Assembly (NCBI GenBank): GCA_035632095.1 | Contig: DASQHM010000220.1 | Coordinates: forward strand, 1-48,915 | Origin: DASQHM01 sp035632095 | Lineage (GTDB): Bacteria; Pseudomonadota; Alphaproteobacteria; Ferrovibrionales; Ferrovibrionaceae | Direction of reading: 5' to 3' | DNA length: 48,915 nucleotides | Part shown: piece by piece, positions 16,352 through 24,058 of the stretch | Numbering within the stretch: position 1 is the stretch's first letter | How the letters are laid out: every line of letters begins with the position of its first letter | Program-made: the position numbers and the translations under genes | Notes under the pieces: generated by a model | Databases searched by the model: none | Seen by the model: only the letters and a program-made list of their open reading frames with translations | Told to the model about the DNA's origin: nothing

Positions 16352-17710
16352 TTACCGATGTCCTGTAGCGTCAATCTCACGGGCCTGAGGCAAGTGCCGT
16401 AGGAATTCGTCAAGCAATCCCGACAACCTTGGAGCGTCCGCCTCCGCGAACTCATAGCGCACACGAACCACCGGTTTCTTAATCGGCAGCAGCGCGGCGA
16501 GGTCGATTGGCGTGGCAACGACCACCACATCGACGGCGGCCGCCTCGATCGTCTTCGCCAGCGCCTGGCACTGTGCTCCGTCATAGCCGATCGCGGGCAG
16601 TACGTGTCCGATGTGGGGATATTGATCGTAGATGCCGCGGAACTCTGCCGGCGCGAAGGGCCTGGGATCGACGATGGTCGCGGCGTCAGCGGATTTTGCT
16701 GCGACATAGCCGGCGCCGAAGGCCATCCCGCCGTGGGTTAAGGTCGGGCCGTCCTCGATAACGAGCACGCGCCGGCCGCGTACCCGATCGGGGAAGTCAA
16801 TGGTCACCGGCGACCTCCCGCGCACGATCGCTGCGCGCGGATTGCTTGCGTGCGCGGCGGCCGTCACCGCCGCGACGGCGGCCGGCGTGGCGGCGTCGGT
16901 CTTGGCGACGACGACGATATCGGCCATGCGCAGTACCGCTTCGCCGGGATGGTAGGTTGTTTCGTCGCCGGCGCGCAGCGGATCGACAAGCACGATATGA
17001 AGGTTCGGCCGGATGAACGGGAAATCGTTGTTCCCGCCGTCCCACAGGATGATGTCGGCCTCGCGCTCGGCGGCAGTCACGATCCGTCGGTAGTCGACAC
17101 CGGCAAAGACGACGCTGCCGAGCGCGATGTGCGGCTCATACTCCTCGCGCTCTTCCAAAGTGCATTGACCCTCCGACAGATCCGCGGCGCTGGCGAAGCG
17201 CTGCACGGCCTGCCGTTCGAGGTCGCCATACGGCATGGGATGGCGGATTACCGCGACCCGCATCCTGCGTTGACGCAGCCGGAGCGCAAGCCAGCGGGTG
17301 AGCCCCGACTTGCCGCAGCCGGTTCGCACCGCCGAGACGGCGATAACAGGACGGGTAACGTCGATCATCGTCCGGCCCGGCCCGAGCAAGACGAAATCGG
17401 CACCGGCAGCGAGCGCCCGCGATGCTTTATGCATGACGTCGATGTGGCGGACGTCGCTATAGGCGAATACGACGCGGGCCGCCTTCTGCGCTCGACAAAG
17501 CCGCTCCAGTTCCTCTTCCGCAACGATCGAAATGCCGTCCGGATAGAGCGAACCGGCCAGGCTGCCGGGATAGCGACGATTGTCGATTCCCGGGATTTGC
17601 GCCGCCGTGAATGCGATTACTTCCGTTCCGGGGTCGTCACGATAGACCACATTGAAATTGTGAAAGTCGCGCCCGGCCGCGCCCATGATGACAGTCGGCA
17701 CGCGATTCAT
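16352..17710 (-). CDS. COG2403 P-loop protein, cyclic 2,3-diphosphoglycerate synthase-like
   Basis: 452 residues, full length for the family annotated as predicted GTPase / cyclic 2,3-diphosphoglycerate synthase. The N-terminal nucleotide-binding-like domain begins VIMGAAGRDFHNFNVVYRDD, and residues 77-100 carry AARVVFAYSDVRHIDVMHKA. The P-loop is AVRTGCGKS (127-135). Later conserved segments are IRHPMPYGDLERQAVQRFA, CTLEEREEYEPHI and DIILWDGGNNDFPF. In thermophilic archaea cyclic 2,3-diphosphoglycerate is a thermoprotectant; the role of bacterial homologues is not known, so that product is not asserted. The ATG at 17710 shares ATGA with the stop of the prim-pol gene, indicating coupled translation. 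Confidence 0.9.
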   Translation of the reverse strand: MNRVPTVIMGAAGRDFHNFNVVYRDDPGTEVIAFTAAQIPGIDNRRYPGSLAGSLYPDGISIVAEEELERLCRAQKAARVVFAYSDVRHIDVMHKASRALAAGADFVLLGPGRTMIDVTRPVIAVSAVRTGCGKSGLTRWLALRLRQRRMRVAVIRHPMPYGDLERQAVQRFASAADLSEGQCTLEEREEYEPHIALGSVVFAGVDYRRIVTAAEREADIILWDGGNNDFPFIRPNLHIVLVDPLRAGDETTYHPGEAVLRMADIVVVAKTDAATPAAVAAVTAAAHASNPRAAIVRGRSPVTIDFPDRVRGRRVLVIEDGPTLTHGGMAFGAGYVAAKSADAATIVDPRPFAPAEFRGIYDQYPHIGHVLPAIGYDGAQCQALAKTIEAAAVDVVVVATPIDLAALLPIKKPVVRVRYEFAEADAPRLSGLLDEFLRHLPQAREIDATGHR

Positions 17711-18540
17711 TGGTCTTTGCCGCCGGGGTTCGCATCGCCTCGGTCGGCAGCCGCGGGCCGTCGCCGATGCAGTCGCGAGATGCTGTCGACGACGCCGGCA
17801 ACCTCGTCGTCCGGCAACGGCGGGCGGCAACGACGGCTGTTCCAGCAGAGCAGGAGATCGAGGACGATTGCCGGATCGACTTCGTGCCAGAGAAGATGCC
17901 CGGCCAGTTGCGCGATGGAATTGTTGCGGCTGCCCTCTACCACACCGTCGCGTACGAGTTGCCGCCAGAAGCCGCGGGAATGCCCGCGCTGCTCGTGCTC
18001 CGCTCCGGCAAGGTAGGCAAACCATCGCGGCAACGTCGCCAGCGGCCGCTCGTCCGGACCGCATGACGGCTTCCAGGCGTAACGTCGACCGGAGGGATGC
18101 AATGACGGCGGCGCCACGACGTAGCCGCCTGTGCCGCGAATGTCCACGCCGCCCGTGATGCCGACGCGGTTGCCGATGGCGCCTTGTTCGTCGGCGAAGT
18201 ATAGATGGCGGCCGCCGCCGCCCGTGATCGCCTCGATCGTCTGCGGCAGGTTCCCGTGCGCGCTTTCGAGCGCACTCAAGCTCTCCGCCCCGCCATGCGC
18301 GGGATCGACGTCGATGACCACCAATTCGGAAATCGGGCCCGTGACGATGCCGATATTGGCTCGCGGCCAGGCCGCGAACCAGCCGCGCACCTCGTCTTCG
18401 CTGGCGCGGCGATGCTGATATTCCTCCCAGCGCACCAGCGGGCGCTTCTCACCCGGACGCACCGGTATGACCGACCAACCGCGATGCAAATATCCAATGG
18501 CCGCCGTGCGCATTTCATTCTGGTCGGCCTTCGCGGTCAT
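17707..18540 (-). CDS. Stand-alone bifunctional DNA primase/polymerase (prim-pol)
   Basis: 277 residues. The N-terminal archaeo-eukaryotic-type primase domain (about 12-190) has the opening YLHRGWSVIPVRPGEKRPLV, IGIVTGPISELVVIDVDP with the metal-binding Asp77 and Asp79, and GGGGRHLYF. A C-terminal PriCT-1-like helical domain follows (GSRNNSIAQLAGHLLWHEVD and CRPPLPDDEVAGVVDSISRL). Such domains usually sit in plasmid or phage replication proteins fused to a helicase; here there is no helicase and no integrase nearby, and the gene is ATGA-coupled to a COG2403 gene. The start is ATG 18540, 162 bp after DUF3775; an ATG at 18513 is a possible shorter start. Confidence 0.9.
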   Translation of the reverse strand: MTAKADQNEMRTAAIGYLHRGWSVIPVRPGEKRPLVRWEEYQHRRASEDEVRGWFAAWPRANIGIVTGPISELVVIDVDPAHGGAESLSALESAHGNLPQTIEAITGGGGRHLYFADEQGAIGNRVGITGGVDIRGTGGYVVAPPSLHPSGRRYAWKPSCGPDERPLATLPRWFAYLAGAEHEQRGHSRGFWRQLVRDGVVEGSRNNSIAQLAGHLLWHEVDPAIVLDLLLCWNSRRCRPPLPDDEVAGVVDSISRLHRRRPAAADRGDANPGGKDQ

Positions 18541-18677
18541 GGCCTATGCGCTCATCCTCTCCAGCGTCAAACTTGGCGTCGGCCGCCGAGGCGGCGGCGG
18601 AGTCCTGCGCTGCCTTCGCGGCATCGGCGGCTTGCTGCGCAGCGCCGGCCGCACGATCGGGCGAACCGATCCATTGG

Positions 18678-18694
18678 CCGGGCGAACCGCCCGG
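18678..18694. terminator. Hairpin after DUF3775
   Basis: Perfect 7-bp arms (CCGGGCG and CGCCCGG) with a 3-nt loop, just downstream of the DUF3775 stop on the minus strand and 138 bp before prim-pol. No T-run follows, so termination may be partial, leaving prim-pol either in the DUF3775 transcript or under its own promoter. Confidence 0.4.
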
Positions 18695-18702
18695 ACAGGG
18701 AA

Positions 18703-19107
18703 CTAGACGCGGTTAACCTCGTATTCTTCGCTGTTGTAGCCGAGCTCCGCCATGCCCTCGTCCAACAGATCGCCGAGTTGGGGCGTTCCCGCCAGGTAGG
18801 TCGCCGCATGCTTGTCGCGCGTTTGCCGCGCCTGGGTCAGCGCATCGCCCCAGCTGTCCTTGTCGAAGTCGCCTCGTCCAAGCCAGGTGAGCGCCAGAAG
18901 CTCGTTCATTTCGTCGACATTGAGGGTGGTCAGCACCGCCATGAGTTCCTGATAAGTCGGATCGTCCGCGAAGTCCTCCAGGATGGCGACACCCTTGTCA
19001 TCGCTGGGATTGGATCCGGAATCGGGGTCGTCGGGCTCGACCTTCTCGTCGAATTCGCGAGCCTTGACGATGATGTAGTAGACCTTTGCCGGATCGATCG
19101 TGAGCAT
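18703..19107 (-). CDS. DUF3775 domain protein
   Basis: 134 residues covering one DUF3775 domain. It starts MLTIDPAKVYYIIVKAREFD, continues with an acidic patch (EPDDPDSGS), the centre YQELMAVLTTLNVDEMNEL and LALTWLGRGDF, and ends with ARQTRDKHAATYLAGTPQLG, all characteristic of this alphaproteobacterial family. No function is known. The ATG at 19107 has AAGGAG nearby (CCAAGGAGCGTGCC ATG). It is divergent from the Lon-like gene and upstream of prim-pol on the same strand. Confidence 0.88.
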   Translation of the reverse strand: MLTIDPAKVYYIIVKAREFDEKVEPDDPDSGSNPSDDKGVAILEDFADDPTYQELMAVLTTLNVDEMNELLALTWLGRGDFDKDSWGDALTQARQTRDKHAATYLAGTPQLGDLLDEGMAELGYNSEEYEVNRV

Positions 19108-19306
19108 GGCACGCTCCTTGGCAACTTTGAATCATGGGTCGCTTCGTTTGCCTCGACGGAAATGCGGCGCACGTGCGTTACCTTGATGGAGAGCGCACGC
19201 GCGCCAGTTTCCCAGCGTCTCAGGGGAAGCAAGAGACGCTACCTTCCGGCGCACCTGGGGGAGATCCACCGGTGTGCAAACACTAGCCGATCCGGGACAT
19301 CTGTTA

Positions 19307-19320
19307 TTGATTCAAGTCAA
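19307..19320. promoter_or_regulatory. FixK/FNR-like box upstream of the Lon-like/Usp pair
   Basis: TTGATTCAAGTCAA, one mismatch from TTGAT-N4-ATCAA. The centre lies about 126 bp before the Lon-like ATG and about 206 bp before the DUF3775 start on the other strand. At an activating spacing the start of transcription would be near 19355. The 332-bp divergent region (19108-19439) holds nothing else that was recognised. Confidence 0.6.
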
Positions 19321-19439
19321 GGACTTCGCTTAGGGCGTATGGCCGACTCTCGCAGATGGGCCGGTGGGCAAGGTGCCGCGCCGATCTTTTTGCGCAGCGG
19401 TTTGCGCCAAGCGGATGCCAATCGGAGAGCAGTTCAGCA

Positions 19440-21869
19440 ATGACCGTCGAGCCCTTGCCAAGAAGCGCGCTGTACAAGGCCACCGACCCGTCCGCCCTCG
19501 GCTTCGCGACCACCGACGAGCTCGCCGATGCCACGACCATTATCGGCCAAGGCCGCGCGGCCGCGGCGATCGAGTTCGGCGTCGGCATGCCCCACCAGGG
19601 CTACAACCTTTTTGTCCACGGCCCATCCGGAAGCGGCCGCCATACTGCGATCGAGCAGGCATTGAGCGCGTGCGCCGCTACGCAGCCCCCGCCCCCCGAC
19701 TGGTGCTATGTGAATAATTTCGCGACTCCGCACCGGCCCATCGCCATGCAACTGCCGCCGGGTATGGCGGCAACCCTTCGCAGCGACATGGAGCGCCTGC
19801 TGGATGACCTGCTCAACACCATCCCGGCCATGTTCGAAAGCGAGGATCACCGCAACCGCGTCCAGGCGGTCGATGCCGAGTTCAAGCACAAGAACGAGAC
19901 GGAATTCGAGGCTCTGGCCGAAAAGGCGCATCAGAGAAATGTGGCGTTGATCCGCAGTCCGATGGGCTTTGCCATGGCGCCCCTTCGAAACGGCGCGGTG
20001 CTCAAGCCGGACGAATTCAACGCGCTATCGGAAGAGACGCGGCGGAAAATTCAGGAAGACATCGAGGCATTGCAGCAGGAGCTGCAGGAAATCATGCAGC
20101 GGGTTCCCGAATGGGATAAGCAGCGGCGCGATCGCATCCGCGAAATCAATCAAGAGATGACGCGCTTTGCCGTCAAGCATCTCATCGACGCTTTGCGCGA
20201 AAAATATGCCGTGCAAGCGGCCGTCCTGACCTACATGGATTTGGTCGAAACCGACATCGTGGATTCCGTGGAGGCCTTCTTGCCGACCGGCGAAACGCCG
20301 CAAGGCGCGACGCTGCCATTCGGGGGCGCCCAGGCCAGCCCGCGCGGACGCGCGGGATTGTTTCGAAAATACCTGGTCAATGTCGTCGTCCAAAATTCGA
20401 GCGCCAAAGGGGCCCCTGTCGTCTACGAGGCCAGCCCCACGCACGACAGCCTGGTCGGACGGGTGGAATACCTGTCCGAGATGGGCGCGCTGGTTACGGA
20501 TTTCGGCCTGATCAAAGGTGGCGCTCTGCACCGGGCCAATGGCGGCTATCTCATTCTGGACGCGTTGCGGCTGCTGCAGATGCCCTACGCCTGGGACGTG
20601 CTGAAGCGCGCGCTGCGCGCGCGCGAGATCGTGATCGAGTCGATCGGCCAGATGCTGAATTTGATCAATACGGTATCCCTCGAGCCACAAGCGATACCGT
20701 TGAATGTCAAAGTCGTGCTCGTCGGCGGGCGAATGCTGTACTACCTGCTGTCCCAAGCCGATCCGGAATTCGAGGATCTTTTCAAGGTCACCGTCGACTT
20801 CGACGACGACATGACGCGAGACGAGGAAAACCAGCGGCTGTATGCAAGGGTCATAGCCTCGTTCACCCGCAAGGAATCCCTGAAGCCGCTGAGCGCCGCG
20901 GCGGTCGCCCGCATCATCGAGCACGGCGCTCGATTGGCGGGAGATTCCGAGAAACTAACGGCACGCCTGGGCGCGATCGCGGATCTTGCACGCGAATCCG
21001 ACTATTGCGCGAAACAATCCGCGAGCGCGACCGTCGATGCCACGCATGTCGAGCAGGCGATCGCCGCGCAGGTGCACCGGTTGGACCGCCTGCGCGAGCG
21101 AGGTCAGGAGGCGATCCTTCAAGGCACGCTGCTCATCGACACGACGGGCTTGCGCGTCGGGCAGATCAACGGACTTGCCGTGGTTACTTTGGGGGGCTTC
21201 AGCTTCGGCCGTCCGAATCGCATCACCGCCCGCGTGCGCCCCGGGCGCGGCGAGATCGTCGATATCGAACGCGAGGTCGAGCTGGGCGGGCCGCTGCATT
21301 CGAAGGGCGTCCTCATCCTCGCAGGCTTCCTCGGCGGCCACTACGCGGGCGAGAGACCGCTGTCGCTGCAAGCGAGTCTGGTATTCGAGCAATCGTATGG
21401 CGGGGTCGAAGGCGACAGTGCGTCGTCGGCGGAATTGTATGCGCTGCTTTCCGCATTGGCCGAGATCCCGATCAGGCAGTCGCTGGCGGTCACCGGCTCG
21501 GTCAATCAGCACGGCATGGTGCAAGCGATCGGCGGCGCCAACGAGAAAATCGAAGCCTTCTTTGATGTTTGTGCCGCCGGCGGCCTCACCGGCGAACAAG
21601 GCGTCCTCATTCCAAAGCCCAATGTCCGTCACCTGATGCTCCGCAAAGACGTGGTCGAAGCGGCAAGCGCCGGGAAATTTCACATCTGGCCGGTAACGAC
21701 CATCGAGGAGGGGATTGAGTTGCTGACTGGAGTTCCCGCCGGCCGGCGGGACGCCTCCGGCAATTATCCCGACGGCAGCGTCAGCGCGCGCATCGTGAAG
21801 CGGCTTACGGATTTCGCGAATGTGCATCGCGCCTTCGCGACCGACAGAGGAGGCGAAGACCGGAAATGA
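19440..21869 (+). CDS. Lon-like ATP-dependent protease (peptidase S16, AAA_32 type)
   Basis: 809 residues. An N-terminal region with a P-loop variant (VHGPSGSGRHTAIEQ, about 60-75) is followed by a long helical insertion rich in Glu and Gln (about 190-270), a Walker B-like ANGGYLILDALRLL, and a C-terminal Lon proteolytic domain. That domain has the Ser-Lys dyad: GDSAS (Ser660) and NEKIEAFF (Lys703). Other clear landmarks are RITARVRPGRGEIVDIEREV and GGPLHSKGVLILAGFL. Members of this LonB/YcbZ-like group are poorly characterised; degradation of damaged proteins is likely but inferred. Walker A has Arg instead of Lys. The start ATG 19440 is preceded by GGAGAG at 10 nt. The stop overlaps the Usp start (ATGA). 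Confidence 0.92.
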   Translation: MTVEPLPRSALYKATDPSALGFATTDELADATTIIGQGRAAAAIEFGVGMPHQGYNLFVHGPSGSGRHTAIEQALSACAATQPPPPDWCYVNNFATPHRPIAMQLPPGMAATLRSDMERLLDDLLNTIPAMFESEDHRNRVQAVDAEFKHKNETEFEALAEKAHQRNVALIRSPMGFAMAPLRNGAVLKPDEFNALSEETRRKIQEDIEALQQELQEIMQRVPEWDKQRRDRIREINQEMTRFAVKHLIDALREKYAVQAAVLTYMDLVETDIVDSVEAFLPTGETPQGATLPFGGAQASPRGRAGLFRKYLVNVVVQNSSAKGAPVVYEASPTHDSLVGRVEYLSEMGALVTDFGLIKGGALHRANGGYLILDALRLLQMPYAWDVLKRALRAREIVIESIGQMLNLINTVSLEPQAIPLNVKVVLVGGRMLYYLLSQADPEFEDLFKVTVDFDDDMTRDEENQRLYARVIASFTRKESLKPLSAAAVARIIEHGARLAGDSEKLTARLGAIADLARESDYCAKQSASATVDATHVEQAIAAQVHRLDRLRERGQEAILQGTLLIDTTGLRVGQINGLAVVTLGGFSFGRPNRITARVRPGRGEIVDIEREVELGGPLHSKGVLILAGFLGGHYAGERPLSLQASLVFEQSYGGVEGDSASSAELYALLSALAEIPIRQSLAVTGSVNQHGMVQAIGGANEKIEAFFDVCAAGGLTGEQGVLIPKPNVRHLMLRKDVVEAASAGKFHIWPVTTIEEGIELLTGVPAGRRDASGNYPDGSVSARIVKRLTDFANVHRAFATDRGGEDRK

Positions 21870-22723
21870 CTTCCTCGACTCGCATCCTGGTCGCCATGGA
21901 TTCGATGACGGATTGTCGCGACACAGTGCGGATGGCCGCAGATTTGGCGGAGCGCTTGCAAGGGGAACTGGAAGGCCTTTTCATCGAGGATATCGACCTG
22001 ATCAATCTCGCGGCACTTCCGTTTGCGCATGAGATCACTTTTTCGGCGAGTTCCAGGCCGCTCGATTCCGGCGCCATGGAGCAAGCTCTGAAGGTGCAGG
22101 CCCGACAGATGCGCGACCTGCTGGTGGAAGCGGCGGAGCGGCGCAGGCTTTCCTGGCGCTTCCGCACGGCGCGTGGCCAGGTTCTCTCCGAGCTGTCGTT
22201 GGCGGCGACGGAAACGAATTTCGTCGCCCTCGGCCGCTCGCTCCAGACGCGGCTGCGTCAAGGCAAGGCCAGTACGCGTACTACGGCGGCAGCATCATCG
22301 ACCACCACACTGCTACTCAGTCAGTATGCCGATGTACCGCTCGAAGGTCCGGTCATTGTTCTCTATGACGGCTCGCGCGCGGCGCTATGCGCCCTCGATA
22401 TGGCGGGCCGTCTGGCGGGGCCCAAGCGCTCGGTATCGATCATGGCCGTTGCCGAGAGCAGCGAGGAGGCGAATCGCCTGCGGCAGCAGGCCCGCGAGCA
22501 TTGCAAGGCCGAGCGGCTGAACATCGATGACCGTATTCAGCAATGCCGGGATGTAGAGGCCGTCGTTGCCGCGCTGCGCGCTGAACGGCAGGGAATTGTC
22601 GTCGTGCCCGTCGACGGCGGAATTTTCGGCGAGGAGGCTCTCCACGTACTAACGGGCGGTCTGCATCTATCTGTCTTAGTCGTGCGAGAACCCATAGGAG
22701 AGGGCAACACGCCGAAGCGCTGA
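21866..22723 (+). CDS. Universal stress protein, probable tandem UspA fold
   Basis: 285 residues. The N-terminal half has the Usp-like opening RILVAMDSMTDCRDTVRMAA followed by AERLQGELEGLFIEDIDL. The second half repeats the beta-alpha pattern (GPVIVLYDGSRAALCALDMA, then LSVLVVREP at the end). The ATP-binding G-2x-G-9x-G(S/T) signature is not intact, so nucleotide binding is uncertain. It is translationally coupled (ATGA) to the Lon-like protease, so the two should be made together; a FixK/FNR-like box precedes the pair. A role in survival under low oxygen is inference from family and context. Confidence 0.85.
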   Translation: MTSSTRILVAMDSMTDCRDTVRMAADLAERLQGELEGLFIEDIDLINLAALPFAHEITFSASSRPLDSGAMEQALKVQARQMRDLLVEAAERRRLSWRFRTARGQVLSELSLAATETNFVALGRSLQTRLRQGKASTRTTAAASSTTTLLLSQYADVPLEGPVIVLYDGSRAALCALDMAGRLAGPKRSVSIMAVAESSEEANRLRQQAREHCKAERLNIDDRIQQCRDVEAVVAALRAERQGIVVVPVDGGIFGEEALHVLTGGLHLSVLVVREPIGEGNTPKR

Positions 22724-22740
22724 CGGGTCCGCCACTCGGC

Positions 22741-23370
22741 TTATCCGAAGATATGGGCTTCCCGCAAGCCGTCGAGAACGAATTGCACGGCGAGCGAGGC
22801 AAGCAAAATACCGAAGATCCGCTGCACGACATTCACGCCGGTTATGCCGAGGTGCCGCGTCAGGCGGGCAGCCAATAGAAGCGCGACGAACGCAATCGCC
22901 AGCACGGCAACCAATGTCGCAATGATCGTCACTTGGCCGAGCGGTCGACCGGATTGCGACCCCATCAACAAGACGATGGCGGTCATTGCGCCTGGACCGG
23001 CAATAAGGGGAATAGCCAGGGGAAAGACCGAGATGTCGTTCTCATGTTCCGCTTCGCGCTCCTCGGATTGGGTAATCGATGAGAGTCCGGAATGGCGAAC
23101 CAGAACCATGTCGATTGAAAGCAGCATCAGCAGGATGCCGCCGGCGATGCGAAAGGCGGGAAAGCCGATGCCGAAGGCACGCATGACATCGTTGCCGAAG
23201 TAGGCAAAAAGAACGAGAACGCAACCGGCGACGATAGTGGCTTTGGTGGCGATGCGCCGCCGCGCTGCTTGGCTCGTATGAGGCGTCAGCGCCGTAAATA
23301 CGGCAGCCAGCTCGATCGGCCCGACCGTGATGAACAGCGTCACAAACGAAAGCACTGCAGTATCGACCAT
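22741..23370 (-). CDS. MarC family integral membrane protein
   Basis: 209 residues with six predicted membrane segments. Typical MarC features are an N-terminal FVTLFITVGPIELAAVFTAL (position of the family's NP-containing helix, here GPIEL), RRIATKATIVAG and FAYFGNDVMRAFGIGFPAFR. IAGGILLMLLSIDMV precedes a charged loop (EEREAEHENDISVFP), after which LAIPLIAGPGAMTAIVLLM follows. The function of MarC proteins is unknown; the old link to multiple antibiotic resistance was not confirmed. The start ATG 23370 opens MVDTAVLSF. It converges on the Usp gene with 17 nt between stops. Confidence 0.92.
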   Translation of the reverse strand: MVDTAVLSFVTLFITVGPIELAAVFTALTPHTSQAARRRIATKATIVAGCVLVLFAYFGNDVMRAFGIGFPAFRIAGGILLMLLSIDMVLVRHSGLSSITQSEEREAEHENDISVFPLAIPLIAGPGAMTAIVLLMGSQSGRPLGQVTIIATLVAVLAIAFVALLLAARLTRHLGITGVNVVQRIFGILLASLAVQFVLDGLREAHIFG

Positions 23371-23789
23371 CGCAAATTCCCATGCAGCCCGGCTGATCCT
23401 GCCGGCGTCTGATCGTGGCCCGTTTCGCCGCCAGCCGCCAACCACATTTCGATCGGTTGAATCGCCTGCGGCGCGGGAAGCGGCATGGAGCCCGGGTAGC
23501 GCGGGCGCAAGATTGCGGCGATTTGCCGGAAGCACCATCTTTCTCGTCTCGGCTGCGCCGCTGCTGGCGCACGGACCGCCGAGCCGGCCGCCGAGCGCCG
23601 AGGACCTGAGAAAGCACCAACGCGACCGGACCGAAGGTTGTCTTGCGGTCAGCGGCAGCGCCATCGAGGAACCCTGGAACCTGGCGCCGGACGGCACGCC
23701 GATCGAGATCCGGCCCTGGCGTCAAAACGCAGGTACCTCGGGGCAGCTTCTGTCCCGGAGTATGAAGCGGCAGCCGTCCCCAAGCGATA

Positions 23790-23803
23790 TTGACCTCGAT
23801 CAA
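23790..23803. promoter_or_regulatory. FixK/FNR-like box upstream of groEL
   Basis: TTGACCTCGATCAA has a perfect right half (ATCAA) and one mismatch in the left. It lies 256 bp before the groEL ATG, which would give a leader of about 220 nt if it activates groEL. MarC on the other strand starts 420 bp away and is a less likely target. Confidence 0.55.
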
Positions 23804-23893
23804 TGCGATTTCGCGCCTTCGGGTCATCCTTTTCCGAGCAACGGCAGACATGCTAGCGAGCCCGCGTTCGGCATCTGATTCTGCGTCTCCGAT

Positions 23894-23915
23894 ATTCCGC
23901 TATTTGAGGCGGAAT
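23894..23915. repeat. Hairpin in the groEL leader
   Basis: Inverted repeat ATTCCGC / GCGGAAT (7-bp arms, 8-nt loop TATTTGAG) in the expected 5' leader of groEL. It is not a CIRCE element, which would be TTAGCACTC-N9-GAGTGCTAA, and none is present. It could be a structured leader or the binding site of another regulator. Confidence 0.35.
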
Positions 23916-24058
23916 GCTGCCGGCCAAGAAACGCGGCGAAAGCTAAATGGACGAGGCTGGATAAGTTGTTTCCGGTTGATTTCGAAACCATTGGATGGCT
24001 TGCGAATTGCCCACTTCAAAGCAACGCCAAAGCCCTGACCGACTGAAGGAGATGGTAA

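Larger units (their letters stand above)
23371..24058. other. Gene-poor region between MarC and groEL
   Basis: 688 bp with no recognisable gene. A plus-strand open frame (to 23878) contains a signal-peptide-like stretch (STIFLVSAAPLLAHG), but no family is recognised, and a regulatory box lies inside it, so it is not called. Identified contents are the FixK/FNR-like box at 23790-23803, a hairpin at 23894-23915, and the groEL Shine-Dalgarno AAGGAG near 24045. Confidence 0.6.

Noticed and set aside
17707..18540. Prim-pol as evidence of a prophage or integrated plasmid
   Set aside because: No integrase, helicase, capsid, partition or att-like sequence was seen nearby, and neighbours are ordinary chromosomal families.
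23327..23878. Possible 183-codon gene with a signal-like segment
   Set aside because: Overlaps the MarC start antisense, contains the FixK-like box, and shows no family; left as an uncertain region.
23894..23915. CIRCE heat-shock operator upstream of groEL
   Set aside because: The inverted repeat there (ATTCCGC/GCGGAAT) does not match the CIRCE consensus.
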